Source: Entomortierella parvispora
Taxonomy: Eukaryota; Mortierellomycota; Mortierellomycetes; Mortierellales; Mortierellaceae
Length of the DNA: 64,000 bases
Reading direction: 5' to 3'
Assembly (NCBI GenBank): GCA_963573315.1
Contig: OY752144.1
Span: 676,501-740,500, forward strand
Below the pieces are notes generated by a model. That model was given only the letters and a program-made list of their open reading frames with translations. It was not told where the DNA came from and did no database searches. Shown here piece after piece: positions 23,704 to 34,386 of the stretch; position 1 is the first letter of the stretch; each line of letters opens with the position of its first letter. The position numbers and the translations under genes are program-made.

Positions 23704-25599
23704 ATGTCCTTCAACCAGAAACGGGCCTCCGTCACCTCCTCCACCTCGTTCTCTCAGGGCGCCAACCCAAGACGCCTGAGTAACTATGGACATGTCATCG
23801 CCGGGACTGGAGCCCTCCCTTCTGCACATACAGCCGCCATCAAGTCATCCCTCTCTACCAACAGCAGCGGATCGAAACGGCCGAGTTCCTTGCTTCTGAA
23901 CCCATTGCAAACCCAGCACCGGAATCGGACGCTCAAGGCCAGAGTCGCCCGGATGTGTCCTTCTATCGTTCATGGAGCCCCTCGGAGGAGACGCAGCATG
24001 CTGGTCATGCTGTGTGCAGGATCCGTTATTGTCCTAATCTACTTCTTGTCCGCATGGGATGTTCAAGTCTCCACAAAGGATCTGCTCGCCTCGTACAAGA
24101 GAAGCACTGACGGAGTCGATAGTAAGCACATCATCACTTCCAAAAACAAACCTGCTGCCGTGGTCAAGGAGCCTCCAGTCTACAAGAACCCAGATGGCTC
24201 TGACATGAATCCAAAATCCATCTTCATGATCCGTGACTTTGGACGCTCCGAGTGCGGGCACGTCTTTAATGAGAAGGGATTGTCTGCCGGGATCAAAGAA
24301 GAGCGCGAACGAAACCGCGATCAAAATTGGAGCACGATTACCCGCGAGGATGCCTGGGAGATTTCACTCGGCTGGAAGAGGCATTTGAAGGAAATCCTCC
24401 CCAGCTTTAAGGATTACATCGCTGGATGGGTCGGTCAAGGAGTGGTCCTTACGGCATTTTTCCGGGAGGGTGAGGATGATCGCGAGACGATGACCGAGGA
24501 TCTGTTGCTGCAGATCAAAATGCTTCGAGGCCTCTCGACAATTCCAATCGAGGTCTGGTTCGAATCTATGGCGGATGTAACAGGAGAGCTCCACCAGTCC
24601 TTGGCAGAGTGGGGGACCCTTATTCGCGCCCTGGATGATGATAGCTCTACAGCCGCGGATGCTATTGTCGAGGATGCCCCCGAGGACGACAATGTGGCAG
24701 GAACAACAGATCCCGCCATCACCCTCGGTGATATCGAGGATTTCAAGGCCAAGGACCCTAGTCCAGCACAGATCCAAAAGGCGTTGACCGTTGCGGCTCT
24801 GATCAATTCTGGATTCGAGGACATCATCTTTTACTCACCCACAACTCTACCCTTGCAGTCACCTCGAGTTGTATTCCAGCAGGACCAATTCGTTCAAACT
24901 GGAGCCGTCTTTTGGCAACACCCCACCGTGACCCCGGCTCACGATAACCCAATTTGGCCCATCATTCAGGCAGACTGTATCCCAGAGGCTCATGTGCAAT
25001 CCTGGAGTGCCGTGGCGTTGAAGCACAAAGAGTCTTGGAAGGGTCTCTTCGTGGCCTGGGAATGGCTAACAGGAAAGGACATGGACCAATTCGAATCTTT
25101 TTTGGGAACGCAAGGAAATGACCTCCTCCGTGCAGCCTGGATGGCTGTTAGGCGCCAGTATGCCATGGTCGATCGGATGCCCGAGGCTGGCCTCGTGGAT
25201 GTGTCCCAGACCAAAGGTAGCGGCGTCGGTTGCAACCTCGGGTCTCATCTCTACCCTGTCCCAGGTTCCACGGTTCTGACGGATCGTAAGCAGCATGCAC
25301 AGGAGCAAAAACTCCAACAAAAAATGTTCCAGCAGAGTCAGCGCTATGGGCTTCAGGAAGAGTTTTTCCTCGAGAACACGAACGTGATGATGGTCGACAC
25401 CAGTCGGGAAAGCGGCCTTTTGCCTCTGGAGGACACAATATCGAACGACCGCCATTTAAACAGTGCATTGGACAATGTCTTGACGACTTCCAGGGACACG
25501 AAGAGACTGTTGCTTGCAGACGGGTACGCGGCTGGACCGGGTGGCCGTGTCTGTGTTCGGATCTCAAGACAACCCAAGGGCCATCGCCACGACGTGTAG
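23704..25599 (+). CDS. MNN1-type alpha-1,3-mannosyltransferase-like glycosyltransferase (GT71)
   Basis: This is a single-exon type II membrane protein of 631 aa. It has a Ser-rich cytosolic tail of about 95 residues with an RRRR cluster, one signal anchor (about 99-116, MLVMLCAGSVIVLIYFLSAW), a stem and a C-terminal catalytic region. The region from GQGVVLTAFFREGEDDRETM, through IKMLRGLSTIPIEVWF, to QDQFVQTGAVFWQHP and AWEWLTG resembles fungal Mnn1-family Golgi transferases, which add terminal alpha-1,3-mannose to N- and O-glycans. An acidic insert (about residues 315-340, DDDSSTAADAIVEDAPEDD) replaces the place where a DxD-type motif might be expected. The ATG follows ACCTCCTCCCGTCCATC. The acceptor and linkage are inferred from the family only. 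Confidence 0.8.
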   Translation: MSFNQKRASVTSSTSFSQGANPRRLSNYGHVIAGTGALPSAHTAAIKSSLSTNSSGSKRPSSLLLNPLQTQHRNRTLKARVARMCPSIVHGAPRRRRSMLVMLCAGSVIVLIYFLSAWDVQVSTKDLLASYKRSTDGVDSKHIITSKNKPAAVVKEPPVYKNPDGSDMNPKSIFMIRDFGRSECGHVFNEKGLSAGIKEERERNRDQNWSTITREDAWEISLGWKRHLKEILPSFKDYIAGWVGQGVVLTAFFREGEDDRETMTEDLLLQIKMLRGLSTIPIEVWFESMADVTGELHQSLAEWGTLIRALDDDSSTAADAIVEDAPEDDNVAGTTDPAITLGDIEDFKAKDPSPAQIQKALTVAALINSGFEDIIFYSPTTLPLQSPRVVFQQDQFVQTGAVFWQHPTVTPAHDNPIWPIIQADCIPEAHVQSWSAVALKHKESWKGLFVAWEWLTGKDMDQFESFLGTQGNDLLRAAWMAVRRQYAMVDRMPEAGLVDVSQTKGSGVGCNLGSHLYPVPGSTVLTDRKQHAQEQKLQQKMFQQSQRYGLQEEFFLENTNVMMVDTSRESGLLPLEDTISNDRHLNSALDNVLTTSRDTKRLLLADGYAAGPGGRVCVRISRQPKGHRHDV

Positions 25600-26082
25600 G
25601 CAGGAATACCTACCAAAGACAGACCACTCCTTGTAAAATACTCACCCTCCCAACCAGAAAATATACGATTCTTTTTTTCAGCTATTGATCATCTGGGTGA
25701 CCACAAGAGTCGCGAATAAGTGTCAGTTGCGCCTGGCAGCGCTAGAGCTACTCGTTTTAGAGAAGTCCCGACCTGCAACTCTTGAATGACCATGAAATAG
25801 GCAGACTACCATCCAGCCAGTGCGGGGAAAGAGGAGCTGGCCACGTATTGCAGTCACGCTCCCTTCTTTTTTTTTTTTTTTTGGGTGTCAGGAACGCATG
25901 CATTGCTCGCATCTTCTTTATTACCCCCTCTCCCATCCTTGGACATCCGACAACTGGACTCGGACAGTGCACCAGCAGTCAAAGTCAGAAACAAAGGAAT
26001 AGCCTCACGCAATCTCGGCTCTCATTGCAAGAGTTCGGAAGAGGGACCTTCGACTTTTCTTTTCATCTATAGAAAGCAGGTC
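25600..26082 (+). other. Spacer upstream of the TUL1/DSC1-like gene
   Basis: No coding signal is convincing. A T16-17 run lies near 25868-25882. The downstream half is C/T-rich before the ATG at 26083. Confidence 0.4.
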
Positions 26083-29000
26083 ATGGAAGAGACGGTGGGC
26101 CGCGTCTTGGCTGCAATCATCATTCTCTGGTTCATCAACCTCTCCAGGGAAGCGCCTCAGGATCATGTTCGCCAGATTCTCTCAGAACTCAGGAACGAGT
26201 CCCTCGTCTTTGGAAACAGGACCTTTGGTCACAACGTAACCTATGTAAGAAAGCAGACGCCAGTATTCATGTTCCCTATTGTACTTTTCGTCATTGGAAA
26301 AACTAACCCGATTTGACTTGCTTCATAGCCTCTACCACAAGTTGTGACTACAGAACTGGACCGACTCTTTGTTCCTCATCCTGGACACTACTATCATAAC
26401 GTCACAGGATCCTTCAAGGGACATTGGAGCTTTGACGACAGTCTCGTAAAATCTATTGATGAAGAGCTCCCTTTGCCCAGCAGGCTAAATGGCAACGAGA
26501 CCTTGGAGAATAATGGGACGTCTACGGAGAGTGGCATCAAGAACCAGGTGTCCGCCATAAATACCAACACCAGTTCAGAGGAAAGACTGAGAGAGTACAA
26601 GGAGAAAGAGGGACAGCTTAATGATACGATATTAGACACACAGCCGCTATTCATGGAAGATCTGGATACCTTCAAGGGACCATTTCAATTCAACCGATCA
26701 GGGACATTTTCTTTTAGCGTCAAAGAAACCAAGGCTACGGAGCAGGTCAATTGGGTCAAGGTACTTCTTGTCCGAAGGGATGATGGGCAACTGCGGCAAC
26801 AGAATACTAACAAGAGCCCTTCATAACTAGGGAACTTGGCGACTGAAACACGAGGACGGAGAGGACAACGGCATCTCGTTGAAAGTTCTTGGAGTACATT
26901 TTGTCCTCAATGGGTCATTCTACATGTGGGGGATCCCAGAAGGGTAGGCGACCCTTTGTTTGAGTTAGGCTGAAACTGAGTGGAAGCTAACGGCATCTGT
27001 GTGTTCTTGTCTTGTTAGTGCCAACATGCCGATGTGGCGTGTTCTAGACCTAATGCCCAATCAACCATCATTCGACCTGGCTGCCGCGGCCATGAAGGTT
27101 CAATATGAGAAGCAGATGAAATCACTTCAGGATATATTGGACGGTCATGAGCTATTCGAGACCCCAGGTAAGTCGTGTGTGCCCATTGACGGAAAACAGA
27201 CAATGGCAAGATATAGCTAGCTATTTTCAGTGGTATTGACTTCAAGCCCACCCTCACTTTAGAAATGACTCTTTCAGAGACTTCCATTTGCACCTATCAA
27301 ATGTACATGCAGCTTGGTGCCGTGGACCCGAGTATTCGGCCGTCTCTACTTAAGGATCTAGAGCGAGAATGGGCAGCACCACAGGGAATCTCGACAATCA
27401 AAGCTCCTGAGCTTAATTCGTCCCTTTTTATGTACTCGCCAAACTGTCGACTCACCATTGGCGTCAAGGATGGAGAGGGACTGAAGCGAGAAAAGTTTTA
27501 TTTCAAGGCTGTCAACTATGCCCTTATGGCAGGCACGGTAGGGGCACAATCCACTCATCTATGGGACTGATTGCTGGATAAGACTTCTGACACGCTGTTA
27601 TTTGCTTTCGAACTCCCAGGTGGCATTCATTCAAGTGTTTTTGCTGGTCCGCCAAATGGAGTATACCACCACGCCTTCAGTAAGCTACGTTTTCTATTTT
27701 TCTGGTAATTTATCTGCATTCAACTGATGCTGACTTTCATCCTTCATTCAACTAGAGCGTCTGTAAAGTATCCTACTGGTCGATCGCAATCCAGGTGTTC
27801 CTTGATTCATATCTCTGCATGTTCCATTTAACAACAGGAGTCTTGGTTGGTATGTGCCTACACAGGTGACCTCCCTCTAGCTTGCTGCGACTCGGCCAAC
27901 TTGCGCTGACATTTGCCAATTTTATCCATAGACTACCTTTTCATCCCTTTTGTGGCGGCGTCATTTTTCTCATTTGTCCTGGTGGCAATCTTTGGGATGC
28001 GTTACATGTTGGTTATTTGGCGAATTCAAAGACCAGAACGACGAGGAAGACGCAACAGAGCGGCTGCAGAGAGAGCTGCTGCCGCAGCAGCCAATAGCAC
28101 AGCCCCCGCCACAGGTCCACGAGCAGATACGATGCCAGGTGGTCTCCCGCTACCTGTGACGGCTGCTAGGACGACCCCACCAGTTGAAGATGATAGTCCA
28201 AGATCTGACATGCGAGCCCTTTACAGCCGATTTTGTAAGATTGTGCAGGATCTTTCATGATCACACAGTGTCTTGAGTAGCACTTGCTTTTTGCCATCTT
28301 TTTCCCCCCTGACCATCTCTGATATGTTTATTCGTGTCAATAGATTGGATGTTGCTGGCTAGTTTGATCACCCTTTACGAAATCGCCGTAAGTTCGACTC
28401 GTATCCAGAACGTGATGATATCCATCAGCGCTTTGCTTCTCTATTCGTTCTGGATCCCTCAGATTGTCCGGAACGTGAGCAGGGGATCGAAGCGAGGTCT
28501 GAGCAACTTGTTTATTCTGGGGATGAGTGTGGCCAGATTGGTGATACCGATTTATTTTTACGGATGCCCTGGTAACTTGATGGGCCATGAAGCTACACCT
28601 TGGGTGTGGGGACTGGTCCTGTGGGTTGCACTGCAGACCTCGGTCTTGCTCCTACAGGATTGGCTGGGCCCCCGCTTCTTCATTCCTAAGAGGGTAAGTA
28701 AAATTGCGCCTGACATTGAACCGGTACTCCAAGATGATACTAATGGTCTCTGCAAAAACTCTTATTAGTATCTCCCGCCAGTGTATGACTACCACCCCGT
28801 CCTTCCTGCGCCAACTGAAGACGGGGCAACGGGACATGGACGTCACCAGGACTGCGCGATCTGTATGCTCCCCATTGACACCGTGTCCTCCTCGACTGGA
28901 GCCGGAGCACGACTGTCTAGTGTGGTGGGCAGTCTTGGACGACTCAATTATATGTTGACGCCTTGTGGACACTTGTTCCACACAGAGTGTCTAGAAAGGG

Positions 29001-29177
29001 TAAGAGCGCCGGTGCCAATTCCCTTTTTGTTTTTTTGTTTTTTTGTTTGGTGACCAAGACCCGCTGTGAAATGGACATGTTGATCGACGTCTCTGACATT
29101 TTTGCTTTTCTCTCAAATAGTGGATGAGAATTAAATTAGAGTGCCCGAACTGTCGAGCCTTCCTCGTGGATGCTTGA
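26083..29177 (+). CDS. TUL1: Transmembrane RING-H2 E3 ubiquitin ligase (TUL1/DSC1 type)
   Basis: Tul1/Dsc1 is the catalytic subunit of the Golgi/endosome DSC ubiquitin-ligase complex, which handles membrane-protein quality control and, in fission yeast, SREBP activation. Eleven exons join in frame: 26083-26244, 26329-26760, 26831-26943, 27019-27167, 27263-27537, 27620-27679, 27756-27849, 27932-28234, 28344-28693, 28769-28999 and 29121-29177 (741 aa). A signal or anchor helix is followed by a lumenal domain of about 330 residues with several N-x-S/T sites. A multi-span region follows, with an Ala/Arg-rich cytosolic loop. The C-terminal RING-H2 reads CAIC, then CGHLFHTEC, then CPNC. The last intron separates CLER from WMRIKLECPNC. 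Its 3' end is duplicated at 31971-32645. Confidence 0.93.
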
Positions 29178-29585
29178 ACACTCGGCATCCCTGTACTGTA
29201 CATTAAGATTAATAAATACAAGACCTTTACAAGGAACCACGTTATTGTTAGTCCAATTGTCTAGACTGTTATTTCACAAAACGCCTGCAAGGATGCAACT
29301 TCATGGCTTGCGGTCCCGTCTTCATTCCTGGCTTTCGAAGCAAGCATCAAAAACGCCTCTTCAAAAAACGATCGGGCCCAGTATCGGGCCCAACAGTGAC
29401 GCGTGCTCCTGAGCAATGATAGTACAACAGAAAACATTTGTTATCGCCAGTTAATGTGATGGCAATGGAAAAAGTACATCAAAACACACCAGAGTAACCG
29501 TGTATTCTCAAAAGGGCTCCACCCTGTCCCTGTCTTTCTAGTTTGTCAACTCTGACCGGGATTCCAATACGCGTAGCGCAGGTCG
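28930..29585 (+). repeat. Segmental duplication, copy A (TUL1 3' end)
   Basis: From within exon 10 of the ligase gene through its last intron, last exon and about 400 bp of 3' flank, the sequence matches 31971-32645 with high identity. Identical blocks include the last-exon sequence and GTCTAGACTGTTATTTCACA. The right end (29542-29585) matches the final codons of the minus-strand F-box/LRR gene at 32598. Copy A therefore carries a stub of that gene. Confidence 0.88.
29542..29585 (-). pseudogene. Stub of F-box/LRR gene 3' end
   Basis: Read on the minus strand, the last 14 or so codons resemble the C-terminus of the gene at 32598-34386 (LRVLESRSEL here, LRVLGSRPEL there), followed by a stop. 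Nothing of the rest of the gene is present to the right. Confidence 0.6.
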
Positions 29586-29779
29586 ACATAGCCACCCCCA
29601 TGGTCTTTCTCTCACAATGGTCTTTTATTGATAGGTGCGCTAGGCGTGCATCGGACATTCCTGATCGCGAACCACGGTTGTCGCGTGTGGGAATTGGTTC
29701 ACTGCAGTCGCTATGTTTCTCATAATAGTGTTAGTGATTGTGTGTCATGATTGTTTGCATGTTCCTTTCACAACAGCAG

Positions 29780-30115
29780 TGATAGAAAATAAAGCAATTA
29801 CAATAGTGGAGAGAGTGGGGCAAACAGGGGACCAGCTTCAACGCGCCCCTCCGAAAAAGTTGGGTCAGGTAATCCCGACTGAGCATCCCCTTCGGAATCG
29901 AAGGTAGACATCCTCAAGTGAGGATGCGCCCGTAAAGGTCTGACGGATATATCCTGGGTACCTACCTTAATACTGCCGGCAGGCCGGACGCAGTATTTGG
30001 AAGGCAATCGCCAATGGCAAGCCAGTCAGCGAGCTGGGATAGAAGAACGAAGCGCCTTCATCACACCCTAGCCAGTGCCTTTTAAACCCTCAAAGCCCAT
30101 TGAGAAACACGGTGG
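29780..30115. repeat. Structured tandem repeat, unit 1
   Basis: This is the first of two direct copies with a period of 336 bp; the clear match starts at 29821 versus 30157. The unit is packed with short hairpins: CCAGCTT/AAGTTGG (29832-29838 with 29857-29863), TCAG/CTGA (29865-29868 with 29879-29882) and CCTTCG-GAAT-CGAAGG (29889-29904). Others are CATCCTC-AAGT-GAGGATG (29909-29926) and a longer AATACTGC/GCAGTATT stem (29969-29997). No known RNA family was recognised. A minus-strand frame (29798-30007) is open in both copies, so a coding origin is not excluded. Confidence 0.75.
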
Positions 30116-30455
30116 AAGGCGACAATGTAAGCAATAACAATAATGAAGAGAATGGGCAAACAAGGGACCAGCTTCAACGTGCCCCTCCGAAAAAGCTGGG
30201 TCAGGTAATCCCGACTGAGCATCCCCTTCGGAATCGAAGGTAGACATCCTCAAGTGAGGATGCGCCCGTAAAGGTCTGGCGGATATATCCTGGGTACCTA
30301 CCTTAATACTACCGGCAGGCCGGACGCAGTATTTGGACGGCAATCGCCTATGGCAAGCCACTCAGCGAGCTGGGATAGAAGAACGAAGTGCCTTCATCAC
30401 ACCCCAGCCAATGCCTTTTAAACCCTCAAAGTCCAATGAGAAACACGGTGGAGGA
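30116..30455. repeat. Structured tandem repeat, unit 2
   Basis: This second copy is roughly 95% identical by eye to the unit at 29780-30115. The first stem changes from a G-U to a G-C pair (AAGTTGG to AAGCTGG), which keeps pairing with CCAGCTT. The long terminal stem gains one mismatch (AATACTAC). The conserved minus-strand frame is longer here (30068-30361). The copies end at AAACACGGTGGA. Confidence 0.75.
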
Positions 30456-30612
30456 AAATGACATTCACAGCAGCAATGACAATCATACCTTTGTGGGATT
30501 GAGAAAGGAGAATCAGTGTATTCTCGCCATTTGCCGTGCAAAAATTATTTGAGCGCTCTACACGTCACCGAGGTGGCGTTTGCACACACAAAACTAGAAT
30601 ACAATTATAAAA

Positions 30613-31017
30613 CTATTCTTTGTCCATGGGTTCTGGTTCCGGCGCCTTTCTCTTCAATGTGGAGCCGATCATAGTGCGGCTACCTGTGCCGACACTTTCG
30701 CTGATGGTCTTCAGTCTCCATTCCCTAAATAGTACCTTCCTCCTCGCCTGACTCCATACACGGTAAGCACATTCTGCCGAGAGCAGTGACTGGAACTTGC
30801 GTCGTTTGCTGCTGCTGAAATCGACAGCAATCGTATTCTTTCTGTCCTCGCTGTCCACGTTGCTTTCTTGCTTCATCCATGGATAGTTCCCATGCTCATC
30901 AACGGTCTGCAGATAGAGAGGGCGTTGCTGGTGTAGTAGATGGCCCTGGACAGTATTCACCATGTTGTGCGGGGTGCTCGGTGCTTCTGCACGAGATGCC
31001 CTGGAGGGCAATGACAT
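30613..31017 (-). CDS. Hypothetical protein, 134 aa or final exon
   Basis: I do not recognise it. The frame reads 134 residues, hydrophilic and basic, with SSKRRKFQSLLSAECAYRVW and a Pro/Glu-rich end (KRKAPEPEPMDKE). Composition is protein-like, but there is no motif. It lies between the structured repeats and a T31 run on the plus strand. An open minus-strand segment at 31213-31425 could be an upstream exon, although that stretch overlaps a plus-strand pseudogene. It could equally be a relic. Confidence 0.35.
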   Translation of the reverse strand: MSLPSRASRAEAPSTPHNMVNTVQGHLLHQQRPLYLQTVDEHGNYPWMKQESNVDSEDRKNTIAVDFSSSKRRKFQSLLSAECAYRVWSQARRKVLFREWRLKTISESVGTGSRTMIGSTLKRKAPEPEPMDKE

Positions 31018-31103
31018 ACCTCCTGAGGTGCCGTTAGTTCATTTGGTCCGCGACCTGTAAGTTCCTCTCAAAGGCATGAGTGCGATGATTGCAGTTCATA
31101 TTG

Positions 31104-31108
<5 letters not shown>

Positions 31109-31139
<31 letters not shown>
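31109..31139 (+). repeat. T31 homopolymer
   Basis: This uninterrupted run of 31 T abuts the left end of a truncated pseudogene. Such a run could be the A-tail scar of a retro-insertion read from the minus strand, or simple slippage. Confidence 0.9.
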
Positions 31140-31140
<1 letters not shown>

Positions 31141-31141
31141 G

Positions 31142-31970
31142 CTCAATCATATCCAAGGGCATCAATGATTCACCAGGAGACTGTACCCGCATCAGAGGCA
31201 GAAGTTGTTGTGCTATGGAAACGTTGTCTGGAGGTACTCGGCAGTGATGAGCTGAGGCTGCGAAGGCCAGTAAAATTGCTCAAATGTCCTGTGGACTGAT
31301 GTAAACCCTTTCCTGGCCATCAGGGGGTCACTCCCCACCTGTCGGTCATCCAGTCCACAACCGGTAGAGCAGGTGTTATCCGAGGCCTCGGCAATGGTGG
31401 GTGGAGGATTGGACGTCATCCGCATGCTGACTTACTATTTGCGCTCTACTTTTTTTTGTTTTCATCTCTATAGTGGCGAGTTCATCTGTGTCTCGACGGT
31501 GCAGAAGCGTTTTTTCTTCCAGCTGTTTAAGCTTGCTCACGATACAGAAAGCGACAGAAAAGTCGATCGCATGCTTCTTGTAGACGGCCTGAAGGTGCTG
31601 AACTCTGAAGCGAAACCCAATGTGGACCGATCGCCTTGTGAGCGCCAATTCCTCAAGAACTTGCGGATAAACCATGCTATCCACATCGTTGCAGCAGAGC
31701 GAGGTGTGCAAAGCTGCCGAAGATGAACCCCGCTCGATATCAGAGGTATACCTCTCTGTATTTTGCGTGGTGAAAAATGGAAAAAAGTGCTCTACCTCAT
31801 GGTCATATGTTTCAATATAGGGATGAGCGCCATGGTGTGTGGTCTGCATTCGCAAGGAGACATTTTTCATGGTGGTGCTGCCAGTAAGGATATTATCGAT
31901 CTCCCCACCAACAAGGCTGAGCTCGCTAGCTTCCTGTCCGGTCCATCTGCCATTGTCCTTTGGAATTACG
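31142..31970 (+). pseudogene. Truncated nuclease-like/CRN-associated gene fragment
   Basis: Plus-strand fragments resemble a large family of Mucoromycota hypothetical proteins with a PD-(D/E)XK-like core. The fragments are ASEAEVVVLWKRCLEVLG near 31190-31245, then RKVDRMLLVDGLKVLNSEAK with the expected D and E-x-K spacing at about 31555-31620, followed by FLKNLRINHAIH. A last block, DIIDLPTNKAELASFLSGPS, lies at about 31890-31950. An intron probably ends at TATAG near 31474. TGA interrupts the frame near 31724, and the gene is cut at 31971, where the TUL1 duplicate begins. The family assignment comes from recalled pattern, not a search. Confidence 0.5.
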
Positions 31971-32645
31971 CAGTCTTGGACGACTCAACTATATGATGAC
32001 GCCTTGTGGACACTTGTTCCATACCGAGTGTCTAGAGAGGGTAAGAGGGCCAGTACTAATTCCTTTTTGTTTTTTGTTTTTTGTTTTTTGTTCATGACCA
32101 ACACCCGCTGTGAAATGGACATGTTGATCGACGTCTCTGGCCATTTTTTTTCCGTCAAATAGTGGATGAGAATTAATTAGAGTGCCCGAATTGTCGAGCC
32201 TTCCTCGTGGATGCTTGCACACCCGACATCCTTGTACAATATGTAATAGAACAAGACTAATAAATACAAGATCCTCAGAAGGAACCCCGTTATTGTTAGT
32301 GCGATTGTCTAGACTGTTATTTCACAAAACGCCTGCAAGGATGCAATTGTTGGCTTGCGGTCCCGTCTTCGTTCCAGACTTTCGAAGTAAGCATCAAAAA
32401 CGCCTCTTTAAAAAACGATCAGGTCAATTTCATGTGGCTAACACGTACTCCTGAGCAATAGCAGTAATTAAGCCTTCAGAAGCCATACAGCAGAAAACAT
32501 TTATTGATCACTCGTCTTGCCAGCATGACAATAATGGAAGAAAATACACCAGAGTAATCGTCTGCCCCCAGAAGGGTTCCACCCTGTCCCTCTCTTTCTA
32601 GCTTGTCAACTCTGGGCGAGATCCCAACACGCGTAGCGTAGGTCG
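31971..32645 (+). repeat. Segmental duplication, copy B (TUL1 3' end plus F-box 3' end)
   Basis: This duplicate of 28930-29585 contains the last part of ligase exon 10, its final intron and the final exon, now orphaned and carrying a one-base deletion (ATTAATTAG versus ATTAAATTAG) that would break the frame. The right end merges into the 3' end of the intact F-box/LRR gene on the opposite strand. Confidence 0.88.
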
Positions 32646-34386
32646 CGTTTCTTTAAACCTTTGCCATGGTCGATCTTGATCCAGGGGTCTAGTATTTCCC
32701 TGATACCCCTCAATATAATACGAAAATTCTTGAAAGAGAGGCCAGCTCGCTTCCATGAACTCTATTTCTGCTTGACCAGGATACTGCCACATGGCCCGTC
32801 GCGGCGACACCACCCGTAGAGCTCGCAATTTCTTGAGCCCTCCCAGCAATTGTAACTTTCCTCCCGGATACTGCTGCTGGGCCTGAGCCTGTTCCTCCAA
32901 CATCAGCTCGTCAAACTGGGCGGTACCTGAGGCTCTTGAGTTTCCGATCTCGAGCACTCTCAGCTCCCTCAGCCGGCTCAATTGCTGCCAAAACCATGAT
33001 GTTGGTCTCCTAAGATCATATATGCACAACTTTTCGAGTCTTTTGCAGGCCCACTCCTCGTTTTGGAACCTGGTCTCATCGATATCAAAACCAAAATCGG
33101 CTTCCAGAATCTTGAACTCCTTGAGACTTTGTCCAGCCATGAGGATTTCATGAAGGTCCTTCATGGACAGGTCTAGAACTTTCTCCAGCCTCAGAGAGGT
33201 CAACGTCGGAAGGTGTCTGATCAGTGCTTCGACTTTGTCATAGGTCAAATGGGCGAAACCAGCATCGATACTTGACAAGAGAGGGCAGTCTTGAAGTATA
33301 TTTAAGAAGCACATTTTCTTGATATAGACCTCAGTATAAAAATGAGCCGTACACTTTCTTTGGGAGTCCAATCGATGTCAGGTGAGGGCACTTGACGCGC
33401 AGGATCGCCCCTAAAACTGAAGCCTGTGAAAAGTTAACGTTGGGCACAGTAAATGACGAAAGATTCGGGCATGCACCTAGGAGGCTCTCCAAAAACGACA
33501 GAGGATAGTCGTTCCAGTGCCATCGAGGAGGGATTGATAACCGTTTCAATCGAGGGAACCCTGTTGGACGCGTACAGTTCAGAGAAGAGGTATGCAAGGA
33601 TTTCTCCAACTCGCTCAGGATATCCTCTTCGGCTCTGGTCAGCAAGCCAATGTTCTTTGTGACTTCGGTGACCTTCTCCTTCTGGAAGGGACTGCTGATA
33701 CCGCCACCACTCTGACATTCTCCGAGGTCCAGCTCCTCCAGACCCCTGTGATGCTTTAGAAGTTTAAAAGTAAGATCAATAATCATAGGAAACATCCGAT
33801 ATAGAGTCTTGGCTTCTATCGTCAATTGTCGCAGCTGGTCAAGTGACAGTAAAACATTGAGAAGCTCTTTTGGCTCTACATAGAAAACAATGTTTGACCT
33901 CAGATACAGGTGTGTGAGCCTGAGGTTTAGATGGAGAATAGACGAGAGGCAGGTAGCACCTGTGAAGAGTAACCTCTCAGGATGACTTTTTTCGGACCCA
34001 GTAAACGACAGGTGCCGCAGGTTTGTACATGTAATTTCCTGTTGTCGCTGTTGCGGCTTTTGCTGCAGTTGTAGATCCAATCCGGGATCCTCTTTCATGG
34101 ACACAGGAAGAAAATTCAAAAGTATATCGAAATCCTCACAAACAAGGTCGACAGATTGTATGAGGTGTAGATTCCTGGTCATTGCGCCTTTGATTTTAGA
34201 GACCTGCGCCTGCCTACCTTCGAACTCATCCGACTTGAAAGAAAATCGACGCCAAAGCAGAGGGTGGTATATACTCTTAAACACTTTGTTAACCTGGCAT
34301 AGTTGAGCGATGTCTCTTTTTGAAAGAGCCCAGGCGATCATTGCTGCAAGTTCTGGAATTGCAAGGGGAGCGTAGACATGATCCAT
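32598..34386 (-). CDS. F-box/leucine-rich-repeat protein
   Basis: This is probably a substrate receptor of an SCF ubiquitin ligase, a role inferred from the F-box. The N-terminus (MDHVYAPLAIPELAAMIAWAL, then LCQVNKVFKSIYHPLLWRRF) fits an F-box. Irregular leucine-rich repeats follow, such as LRLTHLYLRSNIVF, LEELDLGECQ and LEKLCIYDL. The first block runs 34386 to about 33360, the second from about 33320 to a stop at 32598. They are one base out of frame. A very short 37-nt intron (GTGTAC to TCAAG, about 33357-33321) restores the frame after GLPKK; otherwise the gene has a frameshift. Length is about 585-590 aa. It is convergent with the TUL1-duplicate sequence. Confidence 0.72.

Noticed and set aside
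26083-29177. Functional link between TUL1/DSC1 and ERG9 in one SREBP pathway cluster
   Set aside because: The two genes are over 20 kb apart with unrelated genes between; co-location is most likely chance, and no shared regulatory motif was seen.
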